Origin: Odobenus rosmarus divergens
Lineage: Eukaryota > Chordata > Mammalia > Carnivora > Odobenidae
Direction: 5' to 3'
Assembly: GCF_000321225.1 (NCBI RefSeq)
Contig: NW_004450565.1
Coordinates: forward strand, 1,744,202 to 1,808,201
DNA length: 64,000 nt
Of the stretch, positions 12,556 to 23,500 are shown one piece after another. A program made the translations under genes and the position numbers. The stretch's first letter is position 1. Each line of letters begins with the position of its first letter. The notes beneath the pieces are model-generated. The model searched no databases and was not told the DNA's origin. It was given only the letters and a program-made list of their open reading frames with translations.

Positions 12556-12740
12556 ATGTACATAAAGAGCCAAAACGGGGTTTCAGAAACGGTGGCACAT
12601 CATGTTTATACTTAATGAATTAGCTTTTAGCACATAAGAATTAAATGCCACGTAATTGTGCTATTCAAAGCAGAGTTACAGGGCTTATTAAAAACATTAC
12701 TTCATGATGCGTGTGGCTAACGGGTCCAGTTTGAAGGCTC
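12556..12740. other. AT-rich candidate conserved non-coding island
   Basis: A short AT-rich stretch interrupts GC-rich DNA and carries homeodomain-type cores ('gaattagc', 'cgtaattg') and a forkhead-like 'tgtttatac'. It is not a repeat I recognise. Conservation is only suspected from composition and motif content. Confidence 0.25.
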
Positions 12741-12984
12741 CAGGAGATTCTTCTCTCCCTTCAGTCCTGATGGGAAGCTCCGAGGCTTCCTGGGGGAGGG
12801 GAGCCCCTGCCCAGCCCCCGGGGTGACCCATCACTTCTGTCGTCCCACGGCTGACCGGGCAGCCTAGTTCCTCGGCCTGTGGCTCCTGTCCGCCGTGAGT
12901 TGGCCAGCTGGATTCATTTGCACCAGCAAAATGGTCTGCTCCATCTCCCCGAGGAGCAGGGTAGGTTCTGTAGGGGGCCGGGTG

Positions 12985-13380
12985 ATGTGCACATCCTACC
13001 GCCCAGAACTATTACCTTATACAGCAGAAGACGGGATCACGTTAAGGATCTTGAGAGGGGGAGCGTATGGGGACTAGCGGGTGGCCCTAAGTACCGTCAC
13101 GTGTGCCCTTAGAGAGGGTGGCGGGGGAGACCGATGGACACACAGAGAAGACAGAGCAGAGAGAGATGGGGTCACAGCCAGGGACGCCGGGGTTGGGGGG
13201 CCCAGGAGCTGGAAGAGGCAGGAAGGGTCGCCCCCAGGACTCCGGAGGGAGGACTGCTGTGGCTACCACCTTAATTTCAGACTTCTGGCCTCCAGAACTG
13301 AGAGAGAAGAAATTCCTTTTGTTTTAAGCCACCTAGTTTGTAGTAATTTGTTCTGGGAGCCCTCGGACACGGACACAGGC
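12985..13380 (+). mobile_element. MLT1-type LTR (ERVL-MaLR), solo
   Basis: Order and spacing match an MLT1 LTR in sense orientation. 'gttaaggatcttgaga' (13040-13055) comes first, then a degraded 'gtgtgcccttagagagg' equivalent of the 'gtccttataag' region, a GAGACAGA-like stretch, 'atttcagacttctggcctcc' (13274-13293), 'gttttaagccacctagtttg' (13321-13340) and an end near 'ggacacggacacagg'. There is no internal retroviral sequence; solo LTRs arise by recombination. Expected family age is of the order of the placental radiation. Confidence 0.85.
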
Positions 13381-14520
13381 ATTTTCATCATTGTGCCTTT
13401 GTTGTCATTTTCATCCTTGGTTCACCCCGGTCTCCTCCCGCTGGGCTGAGCGCGGTCTCTGCGCCGAGCAGAGTGTCTTCACGCGACCTCCGTGACCTCA
13501 CTCTGCCTGGAGTCCTAGCACCCAGGATGTACTCGGACCACCTGCAGATCTGGTTGATTGGGGCACAGCCTGGCCCGGGCTTTAGAAATCTTCCTGCAGA
13601 TACCAGTTCAGTGACCAGGACCCAGGCTGGTCCCGCTCCGAATGAGGGGTGGTACGTCCTGGTGGGTGGCCCCTTAGCTGGGAGCAGGAGCGCTGAGCCG
13701 GCTTGGCCCACGCTTAGCACAGCATCACTCTGCAGACAGCGAGTGTCCATTGGGCTAGACCAAGCGCACCCTGACGAGTGAGGCTTTCGGTGGCTGCTAA
13801 CACCTGTATTTTAACTTCTCTGGACTTTCTAAAACATGGCTGAGCCACGTTGAACACGCAGAGAGAGCAAAGACCGTCCCTTTCTTCCCTCTGTTTGAAC
13901 TACAAACGTGGTTAAACCCACCCAAAGAAGCTCAGGGAGTGCCATTACTTAATGATGCTTGTTTGCTTCATTGCTTTACCCAGAAGACAGATTAACGGCC
14001 AAGGTCCTGATAACATTGAAGGGAGCCAGGAACAAAGCTGCGGCTCAGAAACTGGCTGTTCCTTCAATTTGATTTAGGAGTGGAGTGCTCAGCCACAGGA
14101 TTCAGTCTCCCCCTGGGAGGCTGCCTGGTGTGGCCACTTGGCTGTGAACCGGGTAGCCAGTCAGACCATGAGCCCCCATACCCTGATGTGCCCTGTCCCA
14201 GCAGGGACACCAGCGGTGCTGGCACGCAGGATCAAGCAGCTCCTGTTCCCAAACGTGTCTTGGTCGGAAGGCGCAGTGTCTCCAAGCAGCTCCTGGGCCC
14301 CAGGCCCCCGTCCACGTGGGGAGGCCACTGCCCGTGGAAAACCCCCTCGCCCTTTCTCCCTTCGGCGATCTGCCTTAGCTAAAAATGAGAACCGCGTCTG
14401 CGATTGTGCTTAAATCATCTTCGAATGCTGGTCTCCATGAGAACACTGTCCCATCTGGCAGCCATTCAAGGAAAAGAAGAGAACATTCCCCAGTGCCGCC
14501 GATTTTATTGATTAAAATTG
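13381..14520. other. Unique DNA with a candidate conserved element at 13880-14085
   Basis: No gene or repeat is recognised. From about 13880 to 14085 the sequence is mixed-composition, non-repetitive and similar in texture to conserved non-coding elements (for example 'ttacttaatgatgcttgttt'). A second AT-richer stretch lies at 14380-14520. Conservation cannot be tested here. Confidence 0.35.
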
Positions 14521-14795
14521 TTTATCTTCTCACATTTGAATGAGTAATACATTCATAGGCTCAAAATCCAGAAGGCACCCTGCCCCTTGTTAGTCATCAA
14601 AACGGCGTGGTGTTTGTTGGCAGAGGGAGAGACGTGCCCCTCAGCACAACCCAGGCCGACCCACCGTCTGCCCCGCTGACCGGTGACAAGGGGCCAAGCC
14701 GTCCGACCGAGCGAGGATGGCCTTTTCAGCAGACGGTGTGGGAACAGCGGATCATTCATGGACCTTGACCAAAACATGGGCCTTGACCAGAGTCT
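14521..14795. mobile_element. Probable old LINE fragment (family uncertain)
   Basis: The stretch around 14535-14600 ('gaatgagtaatacattcata' then 'ggctcaaaatccagaaggca') resembles a common interspersed repeat segment with an 'ttcaaaattcaaaaggtac'-like core that I associate with old L1 sequence. It abuts the L1 remnant that follows. The family and strand are not certain. Confidence 0.35.
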
Positions 14796-15898
14796 CACCC
14801 CTGTATGACAATTAATTCCAAATGGATCCCAGGTCAAATGTCAAACATCATACTAAAACTTTTAGGAGAAAATAGAGAATCTTCAGGATCTAAGGTGAAG
14901 TGTTTTTAGACTTGACACCAGAAAAGCACACCCATCAGAGGGAAAACTGATATGCCAGACTTCATTAAACCGAAACACTCGTGCTCCGAGAAGGATCTTG
15001 TGAGGAGGATGGAAAGGCAAGGTACAGGCGGCGGGACCGTATTTGCGAACTGCGCATCCTACAGAGGACTGGTGCCGAGACCACACAGACGACTGTCACT
15101 CTACCGTGACCACAAACCGGTTAGAACGTGGGCGGAAGACACGAACGGACGTTGCCGCAGAGGGTCTGCGGAGGGCGGACGGGCCCACGACAGTGGGTAC
15201 CGCAGGGCGGACGGCCCATGACAGCGAGCACTCCAGCCGTGGCAGGGCATGGGCACACGGGCGTGGAGACACGGCCGGTAGGAATGGACGCGGTACAGCC
15301 TGTCTGGACCAGGGCTCCGGAGTTCCTTACAAAACAAGCCTCTGCCTTTCTCCCAGAGGAAGATAGGCTATGTTCACTCAAAATGTGCACACGACGACCG
15401 ATTGCAGCGTGACCCATGATCACCCAGATATCCTTCTGCAGGGGAGTGGCCAAACCGACCACAGCCCGTCGACACCTGGTGTACTCCTCAAGGAGGCAGC
15501 GCAGGCCGCCCCTCCCGCGACGGCTAGCTGGGTCCTCAGAGAACAGTCCTGCCTGACGAGACCTCTCTCCATCGCCGACGGTCGGTGCAACTCCGTTTCC
15601 AGCCATTCTGGAAGCGCGGCGATCAGCGGAATGGGTCAGGGCAGTGGATGCCAGGGTTTTGGAGGGGGGGGCTACAGAGGGGCAGCACGAGGGACCCTTG
15701 GGGTGGGACAGTGTGGTCATCACGTGAAGCTACACACGTGTCAGGATTGCCTCGGAGCAAAGCGGCACGCGCGCGTGCGAGTGTGAGTTAAAGGGGTGAT
15801 ATCTGTCAGGTCTGAGCGTAGGGATGTCTGTGTTTTCCTGACCCAGAGCCTCATGTTCACATTCAGGCTGATACAAATAAAGGTCGTTAATCAAAATG
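14796..15898 (+). mobile_element. Degraded L1M-type LINE 3' remnant, unusually CpG-rich
   Basis: Several anchors in the right order identify an old L1 3' region in sense orientation: 'caattaattccaaatggatc' (14809-14828) with 'actaaaacttttaggagaaa' (14852-14871); 'cccagatatccttctgcagg' near 15424; 'agccattctgg' near 15601; 'gggcagtggatgccagggtt' (15639-15658); and an 'aaataaaggtcgttaatc' end near 15875-15893. The middle has shifted strongly from A/T to G/C. I count 23 CpGs between 15001 and 15240, where L1 consensus is A-rich. No intact reading frame remains. Confidence 0.7.
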
Positions 15899-16859
15899 TC
15901 TCATCAGGCCCAGGTGGGCCAGGGCAGCCCTCCCTGACCAGTGCTGTGGCCGGTGATGCTGGCCCCCGGGCCGGGCTGGGAGCGCCTGACGGCCTGCCTC
16001 CGTCCACACCGCTGTCCAGCCGGTGGCAGGAGCATGGCCGAGACGGAGTTGCGGGCCTGGGGAAGTGACCGCCGGGCCGGCCCTTTCCGCCCAAGCCCAT
16101 TTCACGTCTGTGCGCTTTCTTCCCCGGAGATCCCGAGGTCTTCGTCCATGGCTTCAGCCCTTGAAAGGGGAGCCGAGCCCTCGTCCCTGACAGGACGGGA
16201 GTAAACTCTGCCCTAAATAGAAATACCATTCATAGGGAAGCATGTACCATCAATGAATGAGAGAGAACAGTTATGTAACTGCTGTAAAAATAGACCGACG
16301 TTTAAATGTGTTCAAAGGGTTGGAGGGGAAATCTCCATTTAAGCTCCTTATGAAATAGATTGGCTTCTGTCAACCGGGATCTCCGGGGCCATGCAGGAGA
16401 AGGACGATTCAGCTGGTTTCATTCTGGTCAGAGAAGACGGCCCGTTGGCGGTTGGCGGAGGCGGCAGTGAGTAGGGTGCCGGCTAACCCTTTCCTTCCCG
16501 GGTAGAAGGAAATCTGCTTTCATGATCCGGTGGCTCGGAGACGGCTTCGCTGTCTGTGTTGGGGACCGCTCTCTGCCCTACGGGGTGTTTCATGGTGTCT
16601 GTCGATCTAGATCCCCTCCCGTGCGCCTGTCCATCCACCCCCTTGCAGGGATGCAGGGCAGGGAGGTGGAGGGTGAGCAGGCTGAGCAGGGGTGCGAGTG
16701 ATCAACTCTGGTCCCGTGGGGTGAGGCTGTGGGGCTCCTGCCTCCCGTCCACCCCGCTTGGGTGACTCCTGCGCCTCCTGCCACCCCCTCATTGTCTCGC
16801 GCGTCCGCCCCACCTGGCTCATCTAACACTGACAACACATCGGGCACTTTTTGACCTTC
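15899..16859. other. Unique DNA with a palindromic D-box-like site
   Basis: No gene or repeat is recognised. 15900-16200 is GC-rich; 16200-16400 is AT-richer and resembles a conserved non-coding element. CAGTTATGTAACTG (16268-16281) is a near-perfect palindrome that contains TTATGTAA, the recognition core of PAR-bZIP/E4BP4 factors. Function is not shown. Confidence 0.35.
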
Positions 16860-17048
16860 ACAGCTGGGACCACTGGATCCTCACGCAACCCCACGAGGGA
16901 GCCATTATTACTATACCCATTTTACTGAGGGGGACACTGAGGCACAGAGAGGTTAGGTATGTCACTGCGGGTCACCCCAACCCGGGATCTGAGCCCCGGC
17001 AGATGGGCTCCAGGGTCTGGCTCTGCCCAGGCAGACAAGCACCCCTTA
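16860..17048 (+). mobile_element. MIR SINE
   Basis: A near-complete MIR in sense orientation. 'gatcctcacgcaac' (16875-16888) equals the 'aatcctcacaacaac' region. Next come 'tattactatacccattttac' (16906-16925), 'actgaggcacagagaggtta' (16936-16955) and 'aacccgggatctgagcccc' (16980-16998), which match the core, and then the usual 'ctccagggtctggctc'. MIRs are ancient tRNA-derived SINEs spread before the placental radiation. Confidence 0.9.
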
Positions 17049-17662
17049 CCTGGGGAAGGCGGTATGTGCCCTGGGACCTGGACTGGCTGTGACACTGTGG
17101 GCTGCAGAATCCAAACTCCCCCCCCGCCCCAGCCCCCATGGTGCTCTGTGCCGCTCCTTCTGTGGTGTGTCTGCTTTAATGCACCATGGCGGGCACTGGG
17201 GATCGCACGTGCACCGGCTGCCTGGGGCACTCACAAGCCTCCCACCAGCCTGTGTGAAGGAGGCAGGGAGCCGAAATGCTGTTTCAGAGCAGTAAGCCCA
17301 GAGCTGACCAACAGGGGCAAGCAAATGTGCAAAGCCGGTATGCCGGGAAATAAGACAAAGCATGGGGGAGATATAGCGTGCAGAGGGTGGGGTGACCATG
17401 TACCACGGGCTGGGGAAGGCCTCCCTGACACTGTGATATCTGAACACAGACCCGGGGGGAAGTGAGGAGGCAGCCAGCTGGGGGGAGAGCCATCCAGGTG
17501 AAGGGAACAGCACATGCAAGGGCCCTGGGGCAGGCATGCTTCGGTGTTCCTGGAGGGGCAAGCCAGTGAGGCTGGAGAGGAAAGGTGGCTATAGAAGGTT
17601 CTTATAGTATTTGCCTCATTGCCTCCAGGAAGTTTACACCCACGCATACCCCTACCAGCGAA
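17049..17662. other. Unique non-coding DNA
   Basis: No gene or repeat recognised. Frames of up to 171 codons occur on both strands and are not supported. Confidence 0.5.
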
Positions 17663-17858
17663 AATTTCCTGAGGCAGGGAGGGGTGGGAGGAAATAGGTT
17701 GCTAAGTAGCGTAAAGAAACTTTGGGGTGATGGAGGTGTCCCACATCTTGATTGTGGGGGTGGTTGTGTGGGTTTAGACATCTGTCAGACACACAGATTT
17801 ATAGTTTAAATGGGTGTAGTTTATTGTATACAAATTATACCTCAATTAAAAACACACA
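17663..17858 (+). mobile_element. L1 3' UTR end fragment
   Basis: Anchors of an old L1 3' end are clear: 'ttggggtgatggaggtgtcc' (17722-17741), 'cacatcttgattgtgggggt' (17742-17761), then 'ttattgtatacaaattatac' (17820-17839) and 'ctcaattaaaa', equivalent to the polyadenylation-signal region and A-tail. The fragment is 5'-truncated, as is usual for L1. Confidence 0.85.
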
Positions 17859-18515
17859 GAAGAGAACAGTTTCTAAGGGTCACTGAGCTGTGGGCAGCAG
17901 AAGCAGGTATGCAAACCGGCCCTGGGCTCAGCCTCCTAGCATAGCATCTCCAGACAAAGCCTGCTATGGGGGGGGGGGGCGTTTTTCAAAGGAGCAGAGG
18001 ATCCAGCCCTGCTATGGCAAGTGTCCCAGGACGCTGCAGACAGGAGGCAGACCACCACTCACCTGCATTTACAGGTGGGCATGTAGGGGAGGGCCCAGGC
18101 TGTGTGCGTGCAGGTCCCCAGGGAAGGGCCCACCTCGTCCTGGGCTTGAGCTCCGAGCAGGTGTGGTGCAGGGGCTTCTGGGAGAGAAGTTTTGCTGAAT
18201 CTGGAGCCTAGACCCAGCTGGAGATCAGAAAGAGCCCCCTTCTCCGGGAGCTCCCCAGAAGACACAGAAGTATAGAAGAAGGTGCCAACTCTGGGCCTCC
18301 CTAGGCAGGGGCCCTGTCTGCCCCTCAAGAGCCCCCAACTCAGACAGAAACCAAGGTGCTGACGCCAGCACGCCGTCACCTGCCAGGAGACAGTGAGTCA
18401 GCCCAGCAGGGGCCTCTGTCTGCTTCTTGGGCCCAGGGTGCCGGTAACACCTCCTTAGCCACCACTGCCCCCCAAGAGCCCAGTTTTTAATGCTTGGGCA
18501 TCACTCTTACCTTCC
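17859..18515. other. Unique non-coding DNA
   Basis: No gene or repeat recognised. A run of 13 Gs lies at about 17968-17980. Confidence 0.5.
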
Positions 18516-18715
18516 TTGGGATCGAATTGCACATATGGTCTTACAATGGGCTTATTTCCCGTGATACAATCTGATGAGTATTTCCTCACACTGTATGTCT
18601 GCCACTCCTATAAATTGCTGAAGAATATTCCAGCAGGTGGACCAACAGCTCACTTAGGCAACCAGGGTACACAGTGTCCTCCGGTGTGGATTCATTCAAT
18701 GGCTACGTCCGTGTG
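18516..18715 (-). mobile_element. Possible degraded L1 3' fragment
   Basis: 'gggcttatttcccgtgatac' (18548-18567) and 'ctgaagaatattccagcagg' (18618-18637), followed by 'attcattcaatggct', keep the order of anchors in the reverse-complemented L1M 3' region (which also occurs, better preserved, near 36.2 kb). Divergence is high, so the call is tentative. Confidence 0.4.
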
Positions 18716-19984
18716 TCAGCTGCATGGCATGTGGTTGGCCGGGTGCTAGGTCACCGACAAAAAGCAAAACGCCAGATGTGCCTGTCCGTCAGCAGCTGAC
18801 GGGCGTCGGGGGAGCTGCATGATGTCTGACTGCACTTGGGTCCCCAGCAGGACCTGGCTCTTGATTCAGGGAAGGTGCCCACTCGCTCGAGCCCTGTCTG
18901 GCGGAGGCCTAGTATGCATCAGTGAGCCAGGGGGCGGGGGAGGGGGGGCTGGCTGTGCGCAGTGCTGTCTGGGGCACGTTTGTGTCTAGTCATTGGCTTA
19001 TTCCAGTAACACTGAGCCCCTGTCTCCATTCCCCGCCACACACGGAGTGTAGGATGCCACGTGGAATATCTTTGTAGGGGAGAGACCTTGGCACCCAGCT
19101 GATAGTCTACTTAGATGAAATCCCTGGGACTGGGAAGTGACTCTTGCCAAATGCATGCATTTGTAAGGTCTCGATCCCGTTCTCCAGCTTGGTGAGCATT
19201 TGTTCACATTCTGGGCTCCAGATGTTTGCGAGGGCCCTCTCTAGACCACAGGCACTGGGAGCAGCCCACCCCCGCCCTCCTGAGTGGAGCTCCGAACCCT
19301 GAGGCTGGCGCATGTGACCGCACACAGGTCGGGGGAGGACAGCTCTCCGGAGCAGCACCGAGCTCAAGCCTGCTACCAAAGGACACACGCCCTGGCCGTA
19401 GTGCGAGGTGTGATGGCAGGTGGGGGCGGGGAGCGGGGTGCCCACAGTGGGGTGGAGAGGGCTGGGTCCTGAGGTTGAGGCAGAGGTAAGTGGGGCTCGC
19501 CTTTGGCTTCCCCCCCGCCCCCACCAGGTAGCTGCCCACTGACCGATGGCTTTGCCAGGGCTTTCTGGGGAGGGCTGTCGGGGGGAAGGGGGCCCTCGGG
19601 AACTGGTGACTGAGAAGGAGAGGACTCTGTAGGTCCCAGACCACCTGGCCCATCAAGAACAGCTGCAGAGTACAGGAAAGGCCTTGGTGCTCTTGGAAGA
19701 ATCCCGAGGGCTTGTCAGCTTGCCTGGCACAGGCCCAACTACCAGGGCACCAAGAGGCAGGTGTGTGCTCGGGACCGTGTCCTAGACTCTCACCACACGC
19801 TCTCCTTTGCCTGTGGAAACGCACTGGACAGCGGGAGAGGTCACATGCATGGACACGGGCTGACGTGACTGTAGCAGCTAGTCATTGAAGGGGGCCCACG
19901 GTTCCTCCCTTCCTGCACCCACACTGCTCCCTAGGTCAGGAGGCAGAGCCTAATTCCCCCTAATTCCCCTGCCTTGAACTCCTG
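18716..19984. other. Unique GC-rich non-coding DNA
   Basis: No gene or repeat is recognised. A 206-codon minus-strand frame at 19204-19824 has no recognisable domain, lacks a plausible splice or promoter context and overlaps open frames on the + strand. Confidence 0.5.
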
Positions 19985-20515
19985 CATTCCTTGTGACTGG
20001 CTTTGACCTAAGGAATGCAGCAGCAAGGATGTTCTGAGGTTCCAAACCCAGGCCTTAAACGGAAGCTTCTACTTCCTACTTGTTGAAACCCGGCTGCCAT
20101 ACCGTAAGGCCAGCCACAAAGCCATGGGGAGCCCCGCCAGAGGAAAACCAGGGTTGGGGGCACGTGGAGAGCCCCATCAGAGGAGAACCAGGGCTGGGGG
20201 CATGCGGGGAGCCCCATCAGAGGAGAACCAGGGCTGGGGGCACGCGGGGAGCCCCATCAGAGGAGAACCAGGGCTGGGGGCACACGGGGAGCCCCATCAG
20301 AGGAGAACCAGGGCCCCCAGCCAGCCCAAACTTGTGACAATGTGAATGAAGCGCTTTTTGACCTTTCCACCACCCCTGCACCCCAGAATACCAGGGAGAG
20401 CAGAAGAGCCCCCAAATCAAGCACAGAGATGTGACACGCATACATGGTTGGTTTTTATTCTGTCACTGAGTTTCGGGGTCATTCATTATTGAGCAATAGA
20501 TAATGAAACAGAAAT
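19985..20515 (+). mobile_element. LTR of MLT1/MaLR-like type, interrupted by a minisatellite
   Basis: The left part carries 'cttgtgactggctttgacct' (19990-20009) and 'aggaatgcagcagcaaggat' (20011-20030). The right part carries 'tgtgaatgaagcgc' (20341-20354), 'ctgtcactgagtttcggggt' (20460-20479) and 'gagcaatagataatgaaaca' (20491-20510). This is the order found in a family of old LTRs that end '...cactgagttttggggt...gcaatagataact'. A 40-bp tandem array fills the middle. No internal viral genes are present. Confidence 0.6.
20129..20314 (+). repeat. 40-bp minisatellite, about 4.7 copies
   Basis: The unit begins GAGCCCC at 20129, 20169, 20209, 20249 and 20289, an exact 40-bp period. The first copy is the most divergent (GCCAG instead of ATCAG, AAAACC instead of GAGAACC); later copies are nearly identical, as expected if the array grew from the left copy. 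A 40-bp period is not a multiple of three, so each copy changes frame. It lies inside the LTR described separately. Confidence 0.95.
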
Positions 20516-23500
20516 TGATATGGCAAGGCTCTTAAAAAATGCAACTTAACGTGGGATTTCAGGATTTGCTTATTAGGCCCATGTATACGAGGCATTTGCC
20601 CAGTTTCCCAAAATGGTCCAACCAGGGTCTGAAGCTTCGGGTGCTGACAGGCTAGCTTCCCCTTGCTATTAAGCCAATGATTCGTCTGCTGAGCCTGAAC
20701 CACCTTCATAGAAATCCTATCTGGAAAGAACCCAGGGGTCCTGGTGGCCTCTCCTTGAGTGTGGCTGATTTCCGCCAGAGGAAGGTGCTTCCGGGTCCCC
20801 TGGGACGATCTTTCTAACCTCAGGCAGGTCAAGGGTGGGCACGGTTTCCGGTGCTGCCCTGCATGTTGCAGGTCAGGGTCGTCCCCCCTTTCCCACTGAA
20901 GCAGCCGCACCAGCAACGGGGCAGCCGGAAGCTGGGACTTCCTCGCTGACCCGGGTCTGGAGGCGGGCGACGTCCTCCTGGTGCATCCGGTCCCCATTGC
21001 CGTTTCCCGCTGTCCTCTGGTGCAGGGGCTGCACAGGGAGGGTGGACACCCAGGCTGGGAGCCACGGTGTTCACACAGAAAGACTCTCATCTCGTGCTTC
21101 TGGGTGTCACACTCAGAGGCTCTCTTTTCTGCAGAAGGCGCTTCGCAATTGTGGACTTGCCTGTCCGTGGAAGACACTTTGCAAAGGCGGTCCCTTGTCC
21201 TGCAGCACCCTGCCCGCTCCCCAGCAGTAGAGCGGGACAGCCGTGCCTTTCTTTTATCTCCAAGGGCGAGGAGGAAGCGGAACCACAGGAGGCAGGCGGC
21301 TGCCACATGCCGGGTGCAATGAGAGAACCATCTGGCTTCCGTCTGGTCGCTTCCCGGCACGATTGACTTTTCCGGCTCACCTGCTACCCATCCGTCCTCT
21401 CCGAGCCAGACCCTGGCCTCCCCTTCTGCCTGGGGTCCTCACTGCAGCCGGGCCTCTCCCATGGGAGCAGCAGGGGCCTGCCTCCTGTGCAGCTCACTCC
21501 TGCTCAGGAGGACGGAACAAGACGGGCACGGTGACCGCAGTGTCCCAGGGACCAGTCCGGGGTTTTCAGGGCACTCCTGTGTGCATCTTCCCCGGGGACC
21601 CTGACCGTGCCACTTAGGCCAAGGGCTGCGTCCACTGCTCCCAGTTTGTGGGAAACATGCAGGGAAGTTGCAAAATGTGTCCCAGCACAAGGCCACATGA
21701 CCAGAAGGTGGCTGAGGGCTGCCAGAGCCTGGAGTAGCTCTCGGTGCTGTGTGTCCTTCCCGGCCCCGGCCCTGGAAGCTTCTGGGGTGCAGGTGGGCAG
21801 CTTGCTGATGCTAATGACGCTTGTCCCCCGGACGCCGAGGCTGACCTTCCTGGCCACCCTCTGCCTGGATGGCCGTGGCCGTGGCCCAGATGCGCAGTAG
21901 CCACGCCATAGCAGTGGGCTGTGTGGGCCTCGCTTGGCTGTGAGGGGCGGGCGGCTCGTCTGGCCTCTTCCCCCTGCGGTGGGGACTTTGGACCTCCCCA
22001 CAGGACGGTGTGAGCGTCTGGGTGGCCGGGGACTGCTGAGACAGCCAGGGCCTCCGCCAGGAGGGGGTAAATTCACCTGTGCCGGTGGTGTGGGCCGCAC
22101 CCCCATTTCCCTGGCACCATGCCCTAGTCCTCCCACCCAGGGAGCACTGTTCTTCAATGAACGCCTGCCCCTCCAGAAGTAGACAGAAGAGTGAGACGCT
22201 GTGGCCCCGGGGGGCGTGGTGAATGCGCCCGCAGAGCCCCGGACCCTCACCTGGGCTTGCTTACAGGGCCCAGAGGCCCTGGTGTTAGGAGTGAGGGTGG
22301 GGACCCTGCCATTAATCGGGGTCACTCGACCGTGTGGTCCTGAGGTCCCAGGCCTGTAAGGAGGGGCAGGTACTTCTCAGAGGATCTTCCCTGCAGTGAC
22401 CCCCTCCCTGGACATGGGCAAGGCTCACAGGCTGCAGCTGGGGGCTGGGCATGGGCTGAGGGGACAAGACTGAGGGACCCAAGGGCACCCGGGAGAAGCC
22501 AGCCCAGCTTCACCACGTACCTACTCAGTGACCCCAGCCTTACTCTTTGGCGAGGACAGTGCACAGTCCTCAGACCTGGGGGAGGAAGGACCTGGGAGTA
22601 GGGAGGAGGCAGGGGGAGCCCTCTGCGCAGGGCCTGGGGTTCTCACCGTGAGCTCCATGCTGACCCTAGTGCTCCTTAGGAACCTGGGCTTGGCCAGCCA
22701 CCGAGGGGGCAGCAATTCTCCCGCGGGGAGTTTTGGGGAAACTGGCAATTCTTTTTGGCAAAGCACAAGAAATGCCCATGGGCAGAGATGGAGCGGAAGA
22801 AGATTGGTTCAAGGGCCACATCTGCTTGGTGGACCTCAGACACCAGGGGCCACTGCCCGAAGCCCTGGGGCTGGTGGGGAGCTAGGCTGTTGCCTACAGC
22901 TGGGCAGAGGTCAGCCGGCCGCCGAGGGCCACGTTTCTTTGGGAAGAAGGACGCACGGACACACACCCCGTCCCTCACGCACACTCTGATGCACACGTTC
23001 ACAACCCCCCAAGCACGCACGCTCACCCATAACCACCGTGCACACCCCCATTTCAGACTGCTCCCAGGCCTGCTCGGCTGTAGGCAACAGTGCCGGTAAA
23101 GCTGACCTGTGGGCTCTCAGAAGTTGCCCTGTGGCGGGGGCGGGGGGCTTCCTCCTTCCAACCTGACGACCACGCACCGAGGCGGGCACCCAGCACCACG
23201 GCTGGGAGGGCAACCAGAAACACATGGGCCTTGCCTCGTGCCTGCTCTGGCCGTGGCCTCCGGCCTCTCCTGGTGTCCTCAGAGCTGGGAGGTGAGGAGG
23301 GGTGGGTGTCGTGCCTGCTGGGGGTTCGGGTGCGGTGCCCAGGCTCACCCGTGGCTCCCACGTTCCGCAGGCACTTGGGGCTCAGGCTGCTGCGGTGGGT
23401 GACCGCTCCTTCTGCTCGGGCCTCAGCCCATTTCCCAGGTGCCGGGCTCCGTCAGGGTGACCACAGCTTCCTCCCCAAGCTCCGTGCCTCCCCAGCCGGA

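Noticed and set aside
20129..20314. CRISPR-like direct repeats
   Set aside because: Head-to-tail 40-bp copies with no spacers, inside a mammalian LTR; a eukaryotic minisatellite.
20479..21360. 293-codon minus-strand frame
   Set aside because: Its end lies inside an LTR and the translation has no recognisable motif.
23189..23206. REST/NRSF (RE1) site
   Set aside because: Three or more mismatches at key positions.
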